Assembly: GCA_043745485.1 (NCBI GenBank)
Contig: JAYTSU010000014.1
Span: 1 to 27,751 of the forward strand
Reading direction: 5' to 3'
From: RYN-417 sp043745485
GTDB lineage: Bacteria; Patescibacteriota; Saccharimonadia; Saccharimonadales; JACDBH01
DNA: 27,751 nt
Notes under the pieces: generated by a model
Database searches by the model: none
Seen by the model: the letters and a program-made list of their open reading frames with translations, nothing else
Told to the model about the DNA's origin: nothing
Part shown: positions 20,006 to 27,635 of the stretch, one piece after another
How the letters are laid out: each line of letters starts with the position of its first letter
How positions within the stretch are numbered: position 1 is the stretch's first letter
Program-made: the position numbers and the translations under genes

Positions 20006-21135
20006 CTTTCTTTCAAAGGTAGTTCAGTATTAGGCATGAGGTCGTTATCTGAAGGGTCTAAGAGATTCTTGCGGTTAAGATAATCAAGTATAAGGATGCG
20101 GAGGCAGCCAGCAATCGGGATTGCTACCAAACCACCTAGCAGACCATTAAAGCTCACGCCAACTATAACAGACATGAAGACGAGTAATGGCGACATATCT
20201 GTTGAGTTAGCCTGTATACGTGGTTGTATAGCGTAATTTTCTATCTGCTGATAGGTGATATAAATTGCAAGCACTATCAACGCAGTTGCGGGTGAATGAA
20301 AAAGGGCTACGGCGCTTACAATCACAGCGCCAATAGTATGTCCAACAAGTGGGATTAAACCACATATAAAGACTATGACCATTAATGCGATAGGATAATC
20401 GACATTGAGAAGAATGAGCGGGATAACAATCATAACGGCTGCAATTGCGGCAAGCAGTACTTGACCATTTACATAACCCTTAACTACTCTATACATATCG
20501 TGTGCCAGCTTTTCAAAATGTGGTTCTTTTTCATCTGGCAAGAGCCGACGCCCAAAATTTATCCACCTTGGTCCCTCTGTTAACATCATAAAAGTAAGTA
20601 CTAATACTGTAAGCATAGAGAATACACTGCTGCCTATACGGGTAATGGTTGATACTGCTGAACCACTCACATTTTTAAGCCGTGAAGAAAGTTGATCTGA
20701 GAATTTATTGACCTGGTCTTCAAGCTTATGGTCGCGGATAAATTTACCTGTCGATGAATCCCCATTTCGTAATTGCTCGATGAGTGCCGGTGCTTCGTTG
20801 ATAAAGCCGCTAGTCTGTCTAACGAGTGGTGGAGCGATGCTTGCTATAAAACCACCGAGTAGACCGATAATAAGAAAGAATGATAGACCGGTCGCGAGTG
20901 TTCTGCTACCTCTACGTTTACCAGGAATTGCTTGTGCCAACGAATGTACGGGTGAATTAAGCGCAAGACTCAAAAACAGTGCAATAAAGATAAGTGTCAG
21001 TGCGTGTGTTGCCTTACCAAGAGCTAATAAGAAAAGATACGAACCTAATACTAATGCCAGTACTCTTACGACTGTACGGTTTGTTATAGTCACACGTACT
21101 GTTTCCTGCTTGTTATGTTTATTGATACCAAACAT
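20002..21135 (-). CDS. AI-2E family transporter (PerM/YhhT-like permease)
   Basis: A 377-residue membrane protein of the AI-2 exporter family, with about eight helices. After a basic N-terminus (FGINKHNKQETVRVTITNRTVVRV) come two helices, then the large central extracytoplasmic region (about 80-150). The family-typical C-terminal block has GLIPLVGHTIGAVIVSA, IYITYQQIENYAIQPRI and SVIVGVSFNGLLGGLVAIPIAG. The start is placed at 21135, not at the in-frame ATG at 21174: GATAAT lies exactly 7 bases upstream of 21135, and the longer form would overlap the glycosyltransferase. The transported substrate is unknown. Only some members export AI-2, and others extrude ions. Confidence 0.88.
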   Translation of the reverse strand: MFGINKHNKQETVRVTITNRTVVRVLALVLGSYLFLLALGKATHALTLIFIALFLSLALNSPVHSLAQAIPGKRRGSRTLATGLSFFLIIGLLGGFIASIAPPLVRQTSGFINEAPALIEQLRNGDSSTGKFIRDHKLEDQVNKFSDQLSSRLKNVSGSAVSTITRIGSSVFSMLTVLVLTFMMLTEGPRWINFGRRLLPDEKEPHFEKLAHDMYRVVKGYVNGQVLLAAIAAVMIVIPLILLNVDYPIALMVIVFICGLIPLVGHTIGAVIVSAVALFHSPATALIVLAIYITYQQIENYAIQPRIQANSTDMSPLLVFMSVIVGVSFNGLLGGLVAIPIAGCLRILILDYLNRKNLLDPSDNDLMPNTELPLKES

Positions 21136-21142
21136 AGTATGT

Positions 21143-21170
21143 ATTATCTCATTTCCGCTCGCGCTTGCAA
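21143..21170 (-). promoter_or_regulatory. Promoter of the AI-2E-type permease, inside the end of the glycosyltransferase gene
   Basis: On the minus strand TTGCAA (21170-21165), a 16-base spacer and GATAAT (21148-21143), 7 bases before the ATG at 21135. It lets the permease be expressed apart from the glycosyltransferases. Confidence 0.45.
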
Positions 21171-22268
21171 GCATTCGGTATAAATTTTTAATATAGATTC
21201 ACCAACATTTGAAATATCATATTGCATAACCGCTTCATCCTGCCAAGAATGCATGCGTTCGCGGAGACGTTGGTCATTAGCAAATAGTTTTAGATGTTCT
21301 GCAAAGGCTACAGTATCCTGCGGATTAAATAACAGATAGGGCTGTTGACCAAGTACACTTTGATAACCTGGATTGTTTCCTCCAAGTACAACCCCAGATC
21401 CAGCAGCCATTGCTTCGACCAAGACTATTCCGAACGATTCTCCAGATATTGAAGGGAAAACAGCGATGTCTGCACTAGCTAAAAAATTAGCTTTTTCTTT
21501 TTCTGATATATAGCCTGCAAAAATAATATCTCTATCTTGGCGTGCCAAATGCTTCGCTCTAGCCCGTAGTGGTCCTTTGCCCCCGATTATGAGCCTGGTT
21601 TTTAGCGCAGCGTCATCATCGAGCACGTTATAGGCTTTAATAAGTTCTATGATTCCCTTACGATGCACAAGCCGCCCAAGAAATACTATATTTAACTTGT
21701 TTTTTCCGTAGGCAGCAATTCGTTTACCACTTCTAAAATCGTTAGTAACAATTGGATTAGGCACATAAGTTGCGTTGATGCCGTATGCTTTTCGTGCAAA
21801 GTGGACAGCGGGTTCAGATACAGCCACAATTTTATCAAAGCGCTGTAAGCTACGACCAAGCAAAACACGAAGTGCCTTGTTAGAAAGACCATGGAGCCGT
21901 GAAGCAGGCAAGATGTGAAAGGTTCCTACTACCGCAGTCTGCGGTCCGGCCATGCGGATGACTTGCTTGGCTAAGAATGGGCTGTATGGCAGCATTATGT
22001 GCAGTATGTCAAAGTTTTCCTTTTGCAACAGAGCTTTTATTTTTTTACGACTGGCTGGCAGGGGGGTTCGAACCGTATTGCCGTTAAATCGTACATTTGC
22101 AAAACGACCAAGTCCGTGCACGTTAGGTATGTCAGTTCTTTTAGTATCGGCAACAAGATAATGTACTTCATTTCCTTTTTGTAAAAGCCATGTTCCGAGT
22201 GTTATGACCGCCGCCTGTACGCCATCAGGCTTATCAAGTGTATCATCGAGTACAATGCCTATTTTCAT
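21144..22268 (-). CDS. GT4-family glycosyltransferase (second of a tandem pair)
   Basis: A 374-residue GT-B enzyme. The N-terminal domain begins KIGIVLDDTLDKPDGVQAAVITLGTWL, with a glycine-loop equivalent. The linker KIVAVSEPAVHFARKAYGI marks the usual domain boundary. The C-terminal domain has LNIVFLGRLVHRKGIIELIKAY, GKGPLRARAKHLA and GESFGIVLVEAMAAG, the nucleotide-sugar motif with two glutamates (E-x7-E). NNPGYQSV follows. It resembles PimA/PimB-like mannosyltransferases that work at the inner side of the membrane. It starts within the stop of the upstream glycosyltransferase (ATGA overlap). The sugar and the acceptor cannot be read from sequence. Confidence 0.9.
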   Translation of the reverse strand: MKIGIVLDDTLDKPDGVQAAVITLGTWLLQKGNEVHYLVADTKRTDIPNVHGLGRFANVRFNGNTVRTPLPASRKKIKALLQKENFDILHIMLPYSPFLAKQVIRMAGPQTAVVGTFHILPASRLHGLSNKALRVLLGRSLQRFDKIVAVSEPAVHFARKAYGINATYVPNPIVTNDFRSGKRIAAYGKNKLNIVFLGRLVHRKGIIELIKAYNVLDDDAALKTRLIIGGKGPLRARAKHLARQDRDIIFAGYISEKEKANFLASADIAVFPSISGESFGIVLVEAMAAGSGVVLGGNNPGYQSVLGQQPYLLFNPQDTVAFAEHLKLFANDQRLRERMHSWQDEAVMQYDISNVGESILKIYTECLQARAEMR

Positions 22269-23395
22269 ATGTTTTCTTTTTTAAAGGTAATTGCATTTTT
22301 ATAAACTACTTCGTATAAATCCACAACTTCCTTAAGATCATATTGTTTGATTTCGTCCTCAGCCCATGTGAGCCATAGTTTACGCATTGCTTCATCATGC
22401 ATCAGAAGTTCGAGTCTGCGCATGAATTCTTCAGTATCTTTCACATTTACTAACGAAAGTAGTCCACGATCTTTCATGACACAGGCGTAGCCGGGGTTAT
22501 CTCCAGCTACAGTTGGCAGTCGCGCTGCCATTGCTTCTAGTAAAACAATACCAAAACTTTCGCCGTAAATTGCTGGCGAACAAAATAACCACGCCTCATG
22601 TAATAATCGAAGCTTAGTAGGCTCATCAACTGATCCAAGAAAAGTCACACGAGGAACATCGTGCGAATTAACCCAGTCTTCTAGTTTTTCACGCTCTCCG
22701 CCGTCACCTGCTATAGTAAGCGTCACATTTTCGTTCTGTTTAGCTAATTCCCTAAAAGCTTTCAGTAAATATTTAACTCCTTTACGTTTTTCAAGACGCC
22801 CAACATACAGAATCATGTTTTTATTACGTTCAATACTTGCAGGCGTGCGGCTAAAGTGATCAATATCGACATAATTAGGCACAATTGTTACGTCTTGCTT
22901 GGACCAATCTCTCACAAATCTTGCTGCACTTTCTGATACAGCAGTCATTGCTGCAAGGTTTTTGTAAATACTTCGAGCATAAGGAACTCGAAAAAATTCA
23001 ATTGATTTACCGGCAGCATTTTCTGGATGAGTAGCATGAAACGTTGCAACAATTGGTGAATGTGCCCGTGCTGCAATCTGCGCTCCAAGAATGGGTACTT
23101 CGGGTTCATGAACATGTAGTAAATCAAAGTGTTCTTGTTCAAGAATCTCTTCCATCTCCGTGAGGTCTAGACTCATTCCAACCTCGAGCGTTGTGTTTAT
23201 GGGTGTGTTCCACTTGGCTGATTGACCAATAAAAATTGTCCTCGGTGGCACTTCTCCCCGATATGCACGGGGGCGCGGTGTAATTATCCGCACATCATGA
23301 CCCCGTTCGGTGAGTTCAGAATCTAATTGCTCCACTAATTTTTGAACTCCTCCCTGACGGAAGAAGTCATACGGGCACACGAGTCCGATCTTCAT
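22265..23395 (-). CDS. GT4-family glycosyltransferase (first of a tandem pair)
   Basis: A 376-residue GT-B enzyme beginning KIGLVCPYDFFRQGGVQKLVEQLDSEL, with GGVQ as the family loop. HVHEPEVPILGAQ and the domain boundary AAMTAVSESAARFV follow. The C-terminal domain has ILYVGRLEKRKGVKYLLKAFREL, IAGDGGEREKLEDW and GESFGIVLLEAMAARLPTVAG with the E-x7-E motif. It is close in plan to phosphatidylinositol mannosyltransferase PimA. It shares NPGY and other features with the next gene, so the pair probably arose by duplication. TAGAAT lies 6 bases before the ATG and there is no Shine-Dalgarno sequence, so it may be leaderless. Confidence 0.9.
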   Translation of the reverse strand: MKIGLVCPYDFFRQGGVQKLVEQLDSELTERGHDVRIITPRPRAYRGEVPPRTIFIGQSAKWNTPINTTLEVGMSLDLTEMEEILEQEHFDLLHVHEPEVPILGAQIAARAHSPIVATFHATHPENAAGKSIEFFRVPYARSIYKNLAAMTAVSESAARFVRDWSKQDVTIVPNYVDIDHFSRTPASIERNKNMILYVGRLEKRKGVKYLLKAFRELAKQNENVTLTIAGDGGEREKLEDWVNSHDVPRVTFLGSVDEPTKLRLLHEAWLFCSPAIYGESFGIVLLEAMAARLPTVAGDNPGYACVMKDRGLLSLVNVKDTEEFMRRLELLMHDEAMRKLWLTWAEDEIKQYDLKEVVDLYEVVYKNAITFKKENI

Positions 23396-23401
23396 GTACT
23401 T

Positions 23402-23407
23402 ATTCTA
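23402..23407 (-). promoter_or_regulatory. -10 element (TAGAAT) 6 bases before the GT4 start
   Basis: On the minus strand TAGAAT (23407-23402) lies 6 bases before the ATG at 23395, within the 38-base gap to the hydrolase gene. The best -35 is weak. It would start a leaderless glycosyltransferase mRNA. Confidence 0.4.
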
Positions 23408-23433
23408 CCACGCTTAATAGCAACGAGAACAAA

Positions 23434-24366
23434 CTATGGTGCCCTTTTAAGAAGCTGTTTAATCTGTTTAGGGAACAAAGTTGCAGCATCGGCTTTACCG
23501 GCAGTAACATTTGGCATGTGATGTTTAATCGGTGCCTGAACCGGCTTATAATCTGTGAATATCTTATGCATGTTTATATCTATTAGTTCATTATTAAAGT
23601 AGTTATCTGAAGCCACATATATATGCCAGACGGGCATACTGACCTTTTTCTGCGTATTATCAATTGTCAGCATCGTCAGGGTCGTTGTCATATAAGTCCG
23701 TATTTCATTAATACGCCATAAATGAATTTCAAACTCAGTGAGTTCTGCTTTAGCGGCAGTATCTAGATCTATGAATTTGTGTTTTGCATTATGAGTACGG
23801 CTATAAAACGTCCGGAGTACAGATGGGTGCAAAATGACGTTATGGAAAAAAGCGCCTGGTATTTTATGTTTAAAAAATGATGCAAGCCCATAATAAAAGG
23901 CGTATCGAGTCTTGGTAAAAAGCAGTTCTTCTTTGTTCGTAAAACCAACAACACTTATGAGCAGGTCGACTCTTTGGGCAATATCAGGATATCTTTGTAA
24001 CATCCTGGTCACGACAGTGAAGCCGTATGAAACAGCGGCAACCGTGAACCGCTGGTTCTTGTATCGTAGTTTGATGAACGAGGCAAGGTAATCTGCCATC
24101 GTATCGATATCAGGTTTTTCGTGAATCTTAAAAAAACTATCCATACCACCAAAACCTGGTAAATCTGGCAATGTGACCCCTGCATTATCATTAATTACCT
24201 GTGCAAAGCTATAAAATCTCTCAAGTGATGCGTGATGTCCATAAATAAGTAAAACTTCACGCTTTTTATTTTTTGGAGGAGGCATTCTTAACATTCTCCC
24301 TTTTAGCCCGTTCATATTAAGGGGCACAACATATTCTGCAGGGATTTGGATGGTGGATTTATTCAT
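23434..24366 (-). CDS. Alpha/beta hydrolase
   Basis: A 310-residue alpha/beta hydrolase fold. LLIYGHHASLERFYSFAQVI is the strand and oxyanion-hole region (GHHAS replaces the usual HG). LPDLPGFGGMDSF follows, then the nucleophile elbow VAAVSYGFTVVTRM (Ser in SYGF), a cap region of about 100 residues rich in aromatics, an acid near WHIYVASDNYFNN, and a His in PIKHHMPNV. No signal peptide is visible. It is upstream of and co-directional with the glycosyltransferases and may act on a lipid intermediate. The substrate is unknown. TATAGT lies 8 bases before the ATG, giving a very short leader. Confidence 0.8.
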   Translation of the reverse strand: MNKSTIQIPAEYVVPLNMNGLKGRMLRMPPPKNKKREVLLIYGHHASLERFYSFAQVINDNAGVTLPDLPGFGGMDSFFKIHEKPDIDTMADYLASFIKLRYKNQRFTVAAVSYGFTVVTRMLQRYPDIAQRVDLLISVVGFTNKEELLFTKTRYAFYYGLASFFKHKIPGAFFHNVILHPSVLRTFYSRTHNAKHKFIDLDTAAKAELTEFEIHLWRINEIRTYMTTTLTMLTIDNTQKKVSMPVWHIYVASDNYFNNELIDINMHKIFTDYKPVQAPIKHHMPNVTAGKADAATLFPKQIKQLLKRAP

Positions 24367-24374
24367 TCCTGCAA

Positions 24375-24380
24375 ACTATA
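24375..24380 (-). promoter_or_regulatory. -10 element (TATAGT) of the hydrolase gene
   Basis: On the minus strand TATAGT (24380-24375) lies 8 bases before the ATG at 24366. An AGGA touches the start codon, too close to act as a normal ribosome binding site. Confidence 0.4.
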
Positions 24381-24428
24381 CAAGAAAACTGCATTTCATG
24401 ACAGTCTATGATTTCTAAAAGCTAGTGC

Positions 24429-24457
24429 TTGATTTTTATAAACACTCATGCTATAGT
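24429..24457 (+). promoter_or_regulatory. Promoter of the DEAD-box helicase
   Basis: TTGATT (24429-24434), a 17-base spacer and TATAGT (24452-24457) with TGC directly before it (extended -10). Transcription would start near 24464, leaving a leader of about 119 bases. Confidence 0.7.
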
Positions 24458-24463
24458 TTATTC

Positions 24464-24582
24464 ATATTGTTCGATTAATGAATCCCGGTAGTTTTGTACA
24501 AGAAGTTTTTAGTACAGTGGTTTCATTCATAAAACAATGAAGTACTAACAATAACAATACAAAACAAGAAGGATTCTTTTTT
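24464..24582 (+). promoter_or_regulatory. Long structured leader of the DEAD-box helicase
   Basis: The leader contains a hairpin of two stacked stems, TTAGTAC (24509-24515) with GTACTAA (24542-24548) and TTCATT (24522-24527) with AATGAA (24536-24541), with a six-base bulge on one side. A 20-codon frame (24478-24540) encoding MNPGSFVQEVFSTVVSFIKQ runs through it, ending in TGA inside the hairpin. The unstructured A-rich stretch then leads to AAGAAGGA. Long leaders that melt at low temperature are known for cold-shock helicases such as CsdA/DeaD. This one is only a structural suggestion. Confidence 0.45.
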
Positions 24583-25785
24583 ATGTACACACCATCAACC
24601 AACCGTCGACCAACGCGTGGTCGAAGCTTTGGCGGCCAAAGTAACTCAAACCGTAGAAGCAGCGGTGCGAAAAACCATAAGCAAAATATAAATCCGAGTA
24701 GATTTATAAAACCAGCGACAAGCTTTGTAGCTGAAATATATAGCTCAGTTAATAGCTTTGATGACTTTGCCATGCACCCACTTCTTAAAAAGAATATTGC
24801 AACCAAAGGCTATATAACTCCGTCTCCTATTCAGGACAAGGCTATTCCTCATGGACTACTAGGTAAAGACGTCTTAGGTATAGCTAACACTGGTACGGGA
24901 AAGACCGCAGCATTTGCACTCCCAGTGCTTCACGCATTGCTTGAACGTCCTGGCAGTCGCGTGCTGATCATTGCACCAACCCGCGAACTTGCTGAGCAAA
25001 TCGAGGATGAGTGTCGTTCGTTTGCAAAGGGCAGTGGACTATTTGGCGTATTACTTATTGGTGGTGCCAGCATGACTAATCAGCTGCGTGACCTAAAGAA
25101 GCGACCAGAAATTGTTATTGGTACTCCAGGCCGCATCAAAGATCATGTAGAACGCGGTACTTTAAGCCTTTCTACATTCAATTTGGTTGTTTTAGACGAA
25201 GTTGACCGAATGGTAGACATGGGCTTTATAGCTGATATTCGGTATTTGCTAGGTGCAATCCCCGAAGAACGTCAATCACTCTTTTTCTCTGCCACAGTTG
25301 AACCAAAAATAGCCCAGCTTATTAACACGTTCCTTCGTGACCCAATCACCATTTCTGTTCGCACTAGCGAAACCAGTGATAACGTTGAACAAGACGTCGT
25401 CTATTATAGCGGCCGTGATGACCGTATCGAAAAGTTGCACGATGTTTTAAACAGTGCAAAAGATGGCAAAGTATTGATTTTTGACGAAACAAAGTTTGGG
25501 GTCGAAAGATTAGGTAATGAGCTCGTACAGCGTGGCTTTAAAGCCGATGCACTGCACGGCGGCAAGTCACAGAGCCAACGCCAGCGTGCACTCAAGCGTT
25601 TCCGGACTAATGACATCAACGTACTGGTTGCAACTGATGTTGCAGCACGTGGCATTGATGTTGCTGACATTACACATGTCATTAACTACGCAACTCCCAA
25701 TACCTACGAAGATTACATCCACCGCATTGGCCGTGCAGGCCGTGCAGGACGCACCGGTGTCGCGCTCACTTTTGTCAGCCGCTAA
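24583..25785 (+). CDS. DEAD-box RNA helicase
   Basis: A 400-residue ATP-dependent RNA helicase. Motifs in order: Q motif around PSPIQDKAIP (Q84), motif I ANTGTGKT (101-108), Ia PTRELAEQ, Ib TPGR (181-184), II DEVD (205-208, in place of DEAD), III SAT, V ATDVAARGID and VI HRIGRAGRAGRTG. The N-terminal 50 residues are rich in Arg, Gly, Ser and Asn (RRPTRGRSFGGQSNSNRRSS) and may bind RNA. The protein ends soon after motif VI, without the C-terminal extension of CsdA. The ribosome binding site AAGAAGGATT is shared with rplK and rplJ. Likely roles are ribosome assembly or mRNA unwinding. Confidence 0.94.
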   Translation: MYTPSTNRRPTRGRSFGGQSNSNRRSSGAKNHKQNINPSRFIKPATSFVAEIYSSVNSFDDFAMHPLLKKNIATKGYITPSPIQDKAIPHGLLGKDVLGIANTGTGKTAAFALPVLHALLERPGSRVLIIAPTRELAEQIEDECRSFAKGSGLFGVLLIGGASMTNQLRDLKKRPEIVIGTPGRIKDHVERGTLSLSTFNLVVLDEVDRMVDMGFIADIRYLLGAIPEERQSLFFSATVEPKIAQLINTFLRDPITISVRTSETSDNVEQDVVYYSGRDDRIEKLHDVLNSAKDGKVLIFDETKFGVERLGNELVQRGFKADALHGGKSQSQRQRALKRFRTNDINVLVATDVAARGIDVADITHVINYATPNTYEDYIHRIGRAGRAGRTGVALTFVSR

Positions 25786-25814
25786 TTTTTATACACACAT
25801 AATTAAGCTTTTTG

Positions 25815-25893
25815 CCTAGGACTTTTCAGTATGTAAATTTTACTGCTGAAGTCGTGTTTACGCTTAAAAATCTAGTACTTGAAAAGTCCCAGG
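25815..25893. repeat. Long imperfect inverted repeat between convergent genes
   Basis: CCTAGGACTTTTCAGTA (25815-25831) and the opposite arm (25876-25893, TACTTGAAAAGTCCCAGG) are complementary except for one mismatch and one extra A. The 44-base middle has its own short pair, GTAAA (25833-25837) with TTTAC (25857-25861). No T-tract follows either arm, so it is not a standard terminator. It lies in the 152-base gap between the helicase and the MprF-like gene, and no coding frame uses it. Confidence 0.6.
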
Positions 25894-25937
25894 AGAAAAA
25901 CAGCATTATTAGTAACAACTTAAAAAGTTATCTAATC

Positions 25938-27635
25938 CTAGTTAGTAAAATCAGCTTTGTATTCAAGCACTTTATCTATAGCCTGAGTGATAGCGGGCAA
26001 GTCAAGCCAGTCGCCATCCCATGCTAGGTAATTATCGTGCCACGTTGGTTCGAATTTGTTTTTAAATTGGCGTAGGCCGATAGCCGAAAAATAAGCATTA
26101 AATAAAGTTTTTGTTAATGCTAACACGGCTTTTTTAGCTGCTTTTTGCTCTTCTTGAGCCAACGGAACAAACCCAAGGTCAAACGTTTCAAAATAACTCT
26201 CATTATGCATGTTTAAAAGTGCTTCACTTAATAAGTAGGTTATTGCCCCGTCATACTCAGGCATAGAACGCATCAGATCAATCGTTGCCTGCGTGCTTTG
26301 GTTAAAGGACGGTAACTGGTTTGCAAATGCAACGATTTTTCCAGTTTCATTACGCAAAATATGTAGCGTACACTTGCGCATAAATGCTTCGTCAAAATAA
26401 CCAAGAGCAAAGGTCCATTCGTTATGATTATTATTACTCATCCATATATCTGACACTTCCTTGAGCTGTGTCATTGTATCGTCATCGATATGTGCACCTA
26501 ACTGTTCATACACAAGACCTAACTTGCGGTTTTTATTACGTATCCACCGCCACCATTTATTCTTAATAGTACTTGTTGCGTATTGTTCCAGATTAACAAC
26601 CGCATTTGCACCAATCTTTAACGTCTTTAGCTTGTTAGTCTCTGCAGATTGGTTGTCTGCAAAAAGCCACACTAATTTCCAGCCATGTTGGCGGCAATAG
26701 TTACGAAAATCAGTTGCAGCACTAGTGCAAGCGTGTACAGTGCCAACTGGCGCGTCTAAGGCAACGACTAGGCCCCTGTACTGCTTATAGGCGATGCCCG
26801 CAGTGTCATTGGCATTAAACCAGTATTTCTTATCCATTGGCCACAGTTTAAAACTGTCTTCGCTTGTTCTGCCATATTTGTTCAGTAGTGCATGCATATG
26901 CTCACGCTCTGTTTCATCTGCATGACTACGACTGTATAGTGCTGGCGAAAATAGCCCGGCTAATATCCATGCGTACATTGCAAACCCTGCAGCTGTCAAT
27001 AATTGGCCAAAGAATCGAGCAGGTAGCGGGTCATCACCATCACTATTAAATTCTAGCAGTGTAGCGCGCATCACAACTCGGCTTGCGGAATAAGAACTAT
27101 TCTTCCATACATCAGGACGCCCCAATCGAAACACAACCCCAAGTAATGTAATGATGAATATCGAAACAATCAAGGCAAGAACTACTGATTTTATTCTGCT
27201 TACAAACCGCCTTGGACTACTGTAGCGTAGGAAGTATTCTTGGCTTGAAAGTAAAATAATCAGTAGAGTTGCATAGATAGCACAAGCTATAAAATGTTGC
27301 TCTATAAAAGCGTATTTAAACACTTGTGACACCATTAATATCACACTGAGAAGGTAGGCTGTCCGCTCACCATTATATATTTGACGAGCTAAATACAATA
27401 ACATAAAACCTACGACTATATTATGCTGCGAAAGCCAAGCACTGGCAGGCCCAAACCCAACATGTACGACCATCCCACCGTGTAATAGACGCGTACTACT
27501 CAGAACTGACGCGAGGCCACTGATGGAAATCATAATCGCTAAAGCGCGTCGCACGAAATCTAGGTGCACTGGTAAACGCCTTGATGGCAGGTCTTTAATA
27601 AGTGGTTGTTTTTTGTCTTTTTTAAATATATTCAT
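25938..27635 (-). CDS. MprF-like membrane protein with DUF2156 (lysyl-phosphatidylglycerol synthase) domain
   Basis: A 565-residue protein. The first half has about six hydrophobic helices (for example AYLLSVILMVSQVFKYAF, ACAIYATLLIILLSS and VVLALIVSIFIITLLGVVF). The C-terminal 270 residues are a GNAT-like DUF2156 domain as in MprF: GLVVALDAPVG, then FRNYCRQHGWKLVWLFAD, KIGANAVVNLEQYATSTIKNKWWRWIRNKN (the conserved Lys/Arg-rich helix), DIWMSN, FALGYFDEAFM, GKIVAFANQLPSF, TIDLMRSMPE and FDLGFVPL. MprF adds amino acids from tRNA to phosphatidylglycerol. This protein has far fewer helices than full MprF (about 14), so it may lack the flippase half. An extended -10 (TGGTATTAT) precedes the start. 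Confidence 0.85.
   Translation of the reverse strand: MNIFKKDKKQPLIKDLPSRRLPVHLDFVRRALAIMISISGLASVLSSTRLLHGGMVVHVGFGPASAWLSQHNIVVGFMLLYLARQIYNGERTAYLLSVILMVSQVFKYAFIEQHFIACAIYATLLIILLSSQEYFLRYSSPRRFVSRIKSVVLALIVSIFIITLLGVVFRLGRPDVWKNSSYSASRVVMRATLLEFNSDGDDPLPARFFGQLLTAAGFAMYAWILAGLFSPALYSRSHADETEREHMHALLNKYGRTSEDSFKLWPMDKKYWFNANDTAGIAYKQYRGLVVALDAPVGTVHACTSAATDFRNYCRQHGWKLVWLFADNQSAETNKLKTLKIGANAVVNLEQYATSTIKNKWWRWIRNKNRKLGLVYEQLGAHIDDDTMTQLKEVSDIWMSNNNHNEWTFALGYFDEAFMRKCTLHILRNETGKIVAFANQLPSFNQSTQATIDLMRSMPEYDGAITYLLSEALLNMHNESYFETFDLGFVPLAQEEQKAAKKAVLALTKTLFNAYFSAIGLRQFKNKFEPTWHDNYLAWDGDWLDLPAITQAIDKVLEYKADFTN

Noticed and set aside
21136..21174. ATG at 21174 as the permease start
   Set aside because: It would overlap the glycosyltransferase, and a -10 box sits exactly 7 bases before the inner ATG at 21135.
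25815..25893. The long palindrome as a normal bidirectional terminator
   Set aside because: No T-tract follows the arms on either strand, and the loop of 44 bases is too long.
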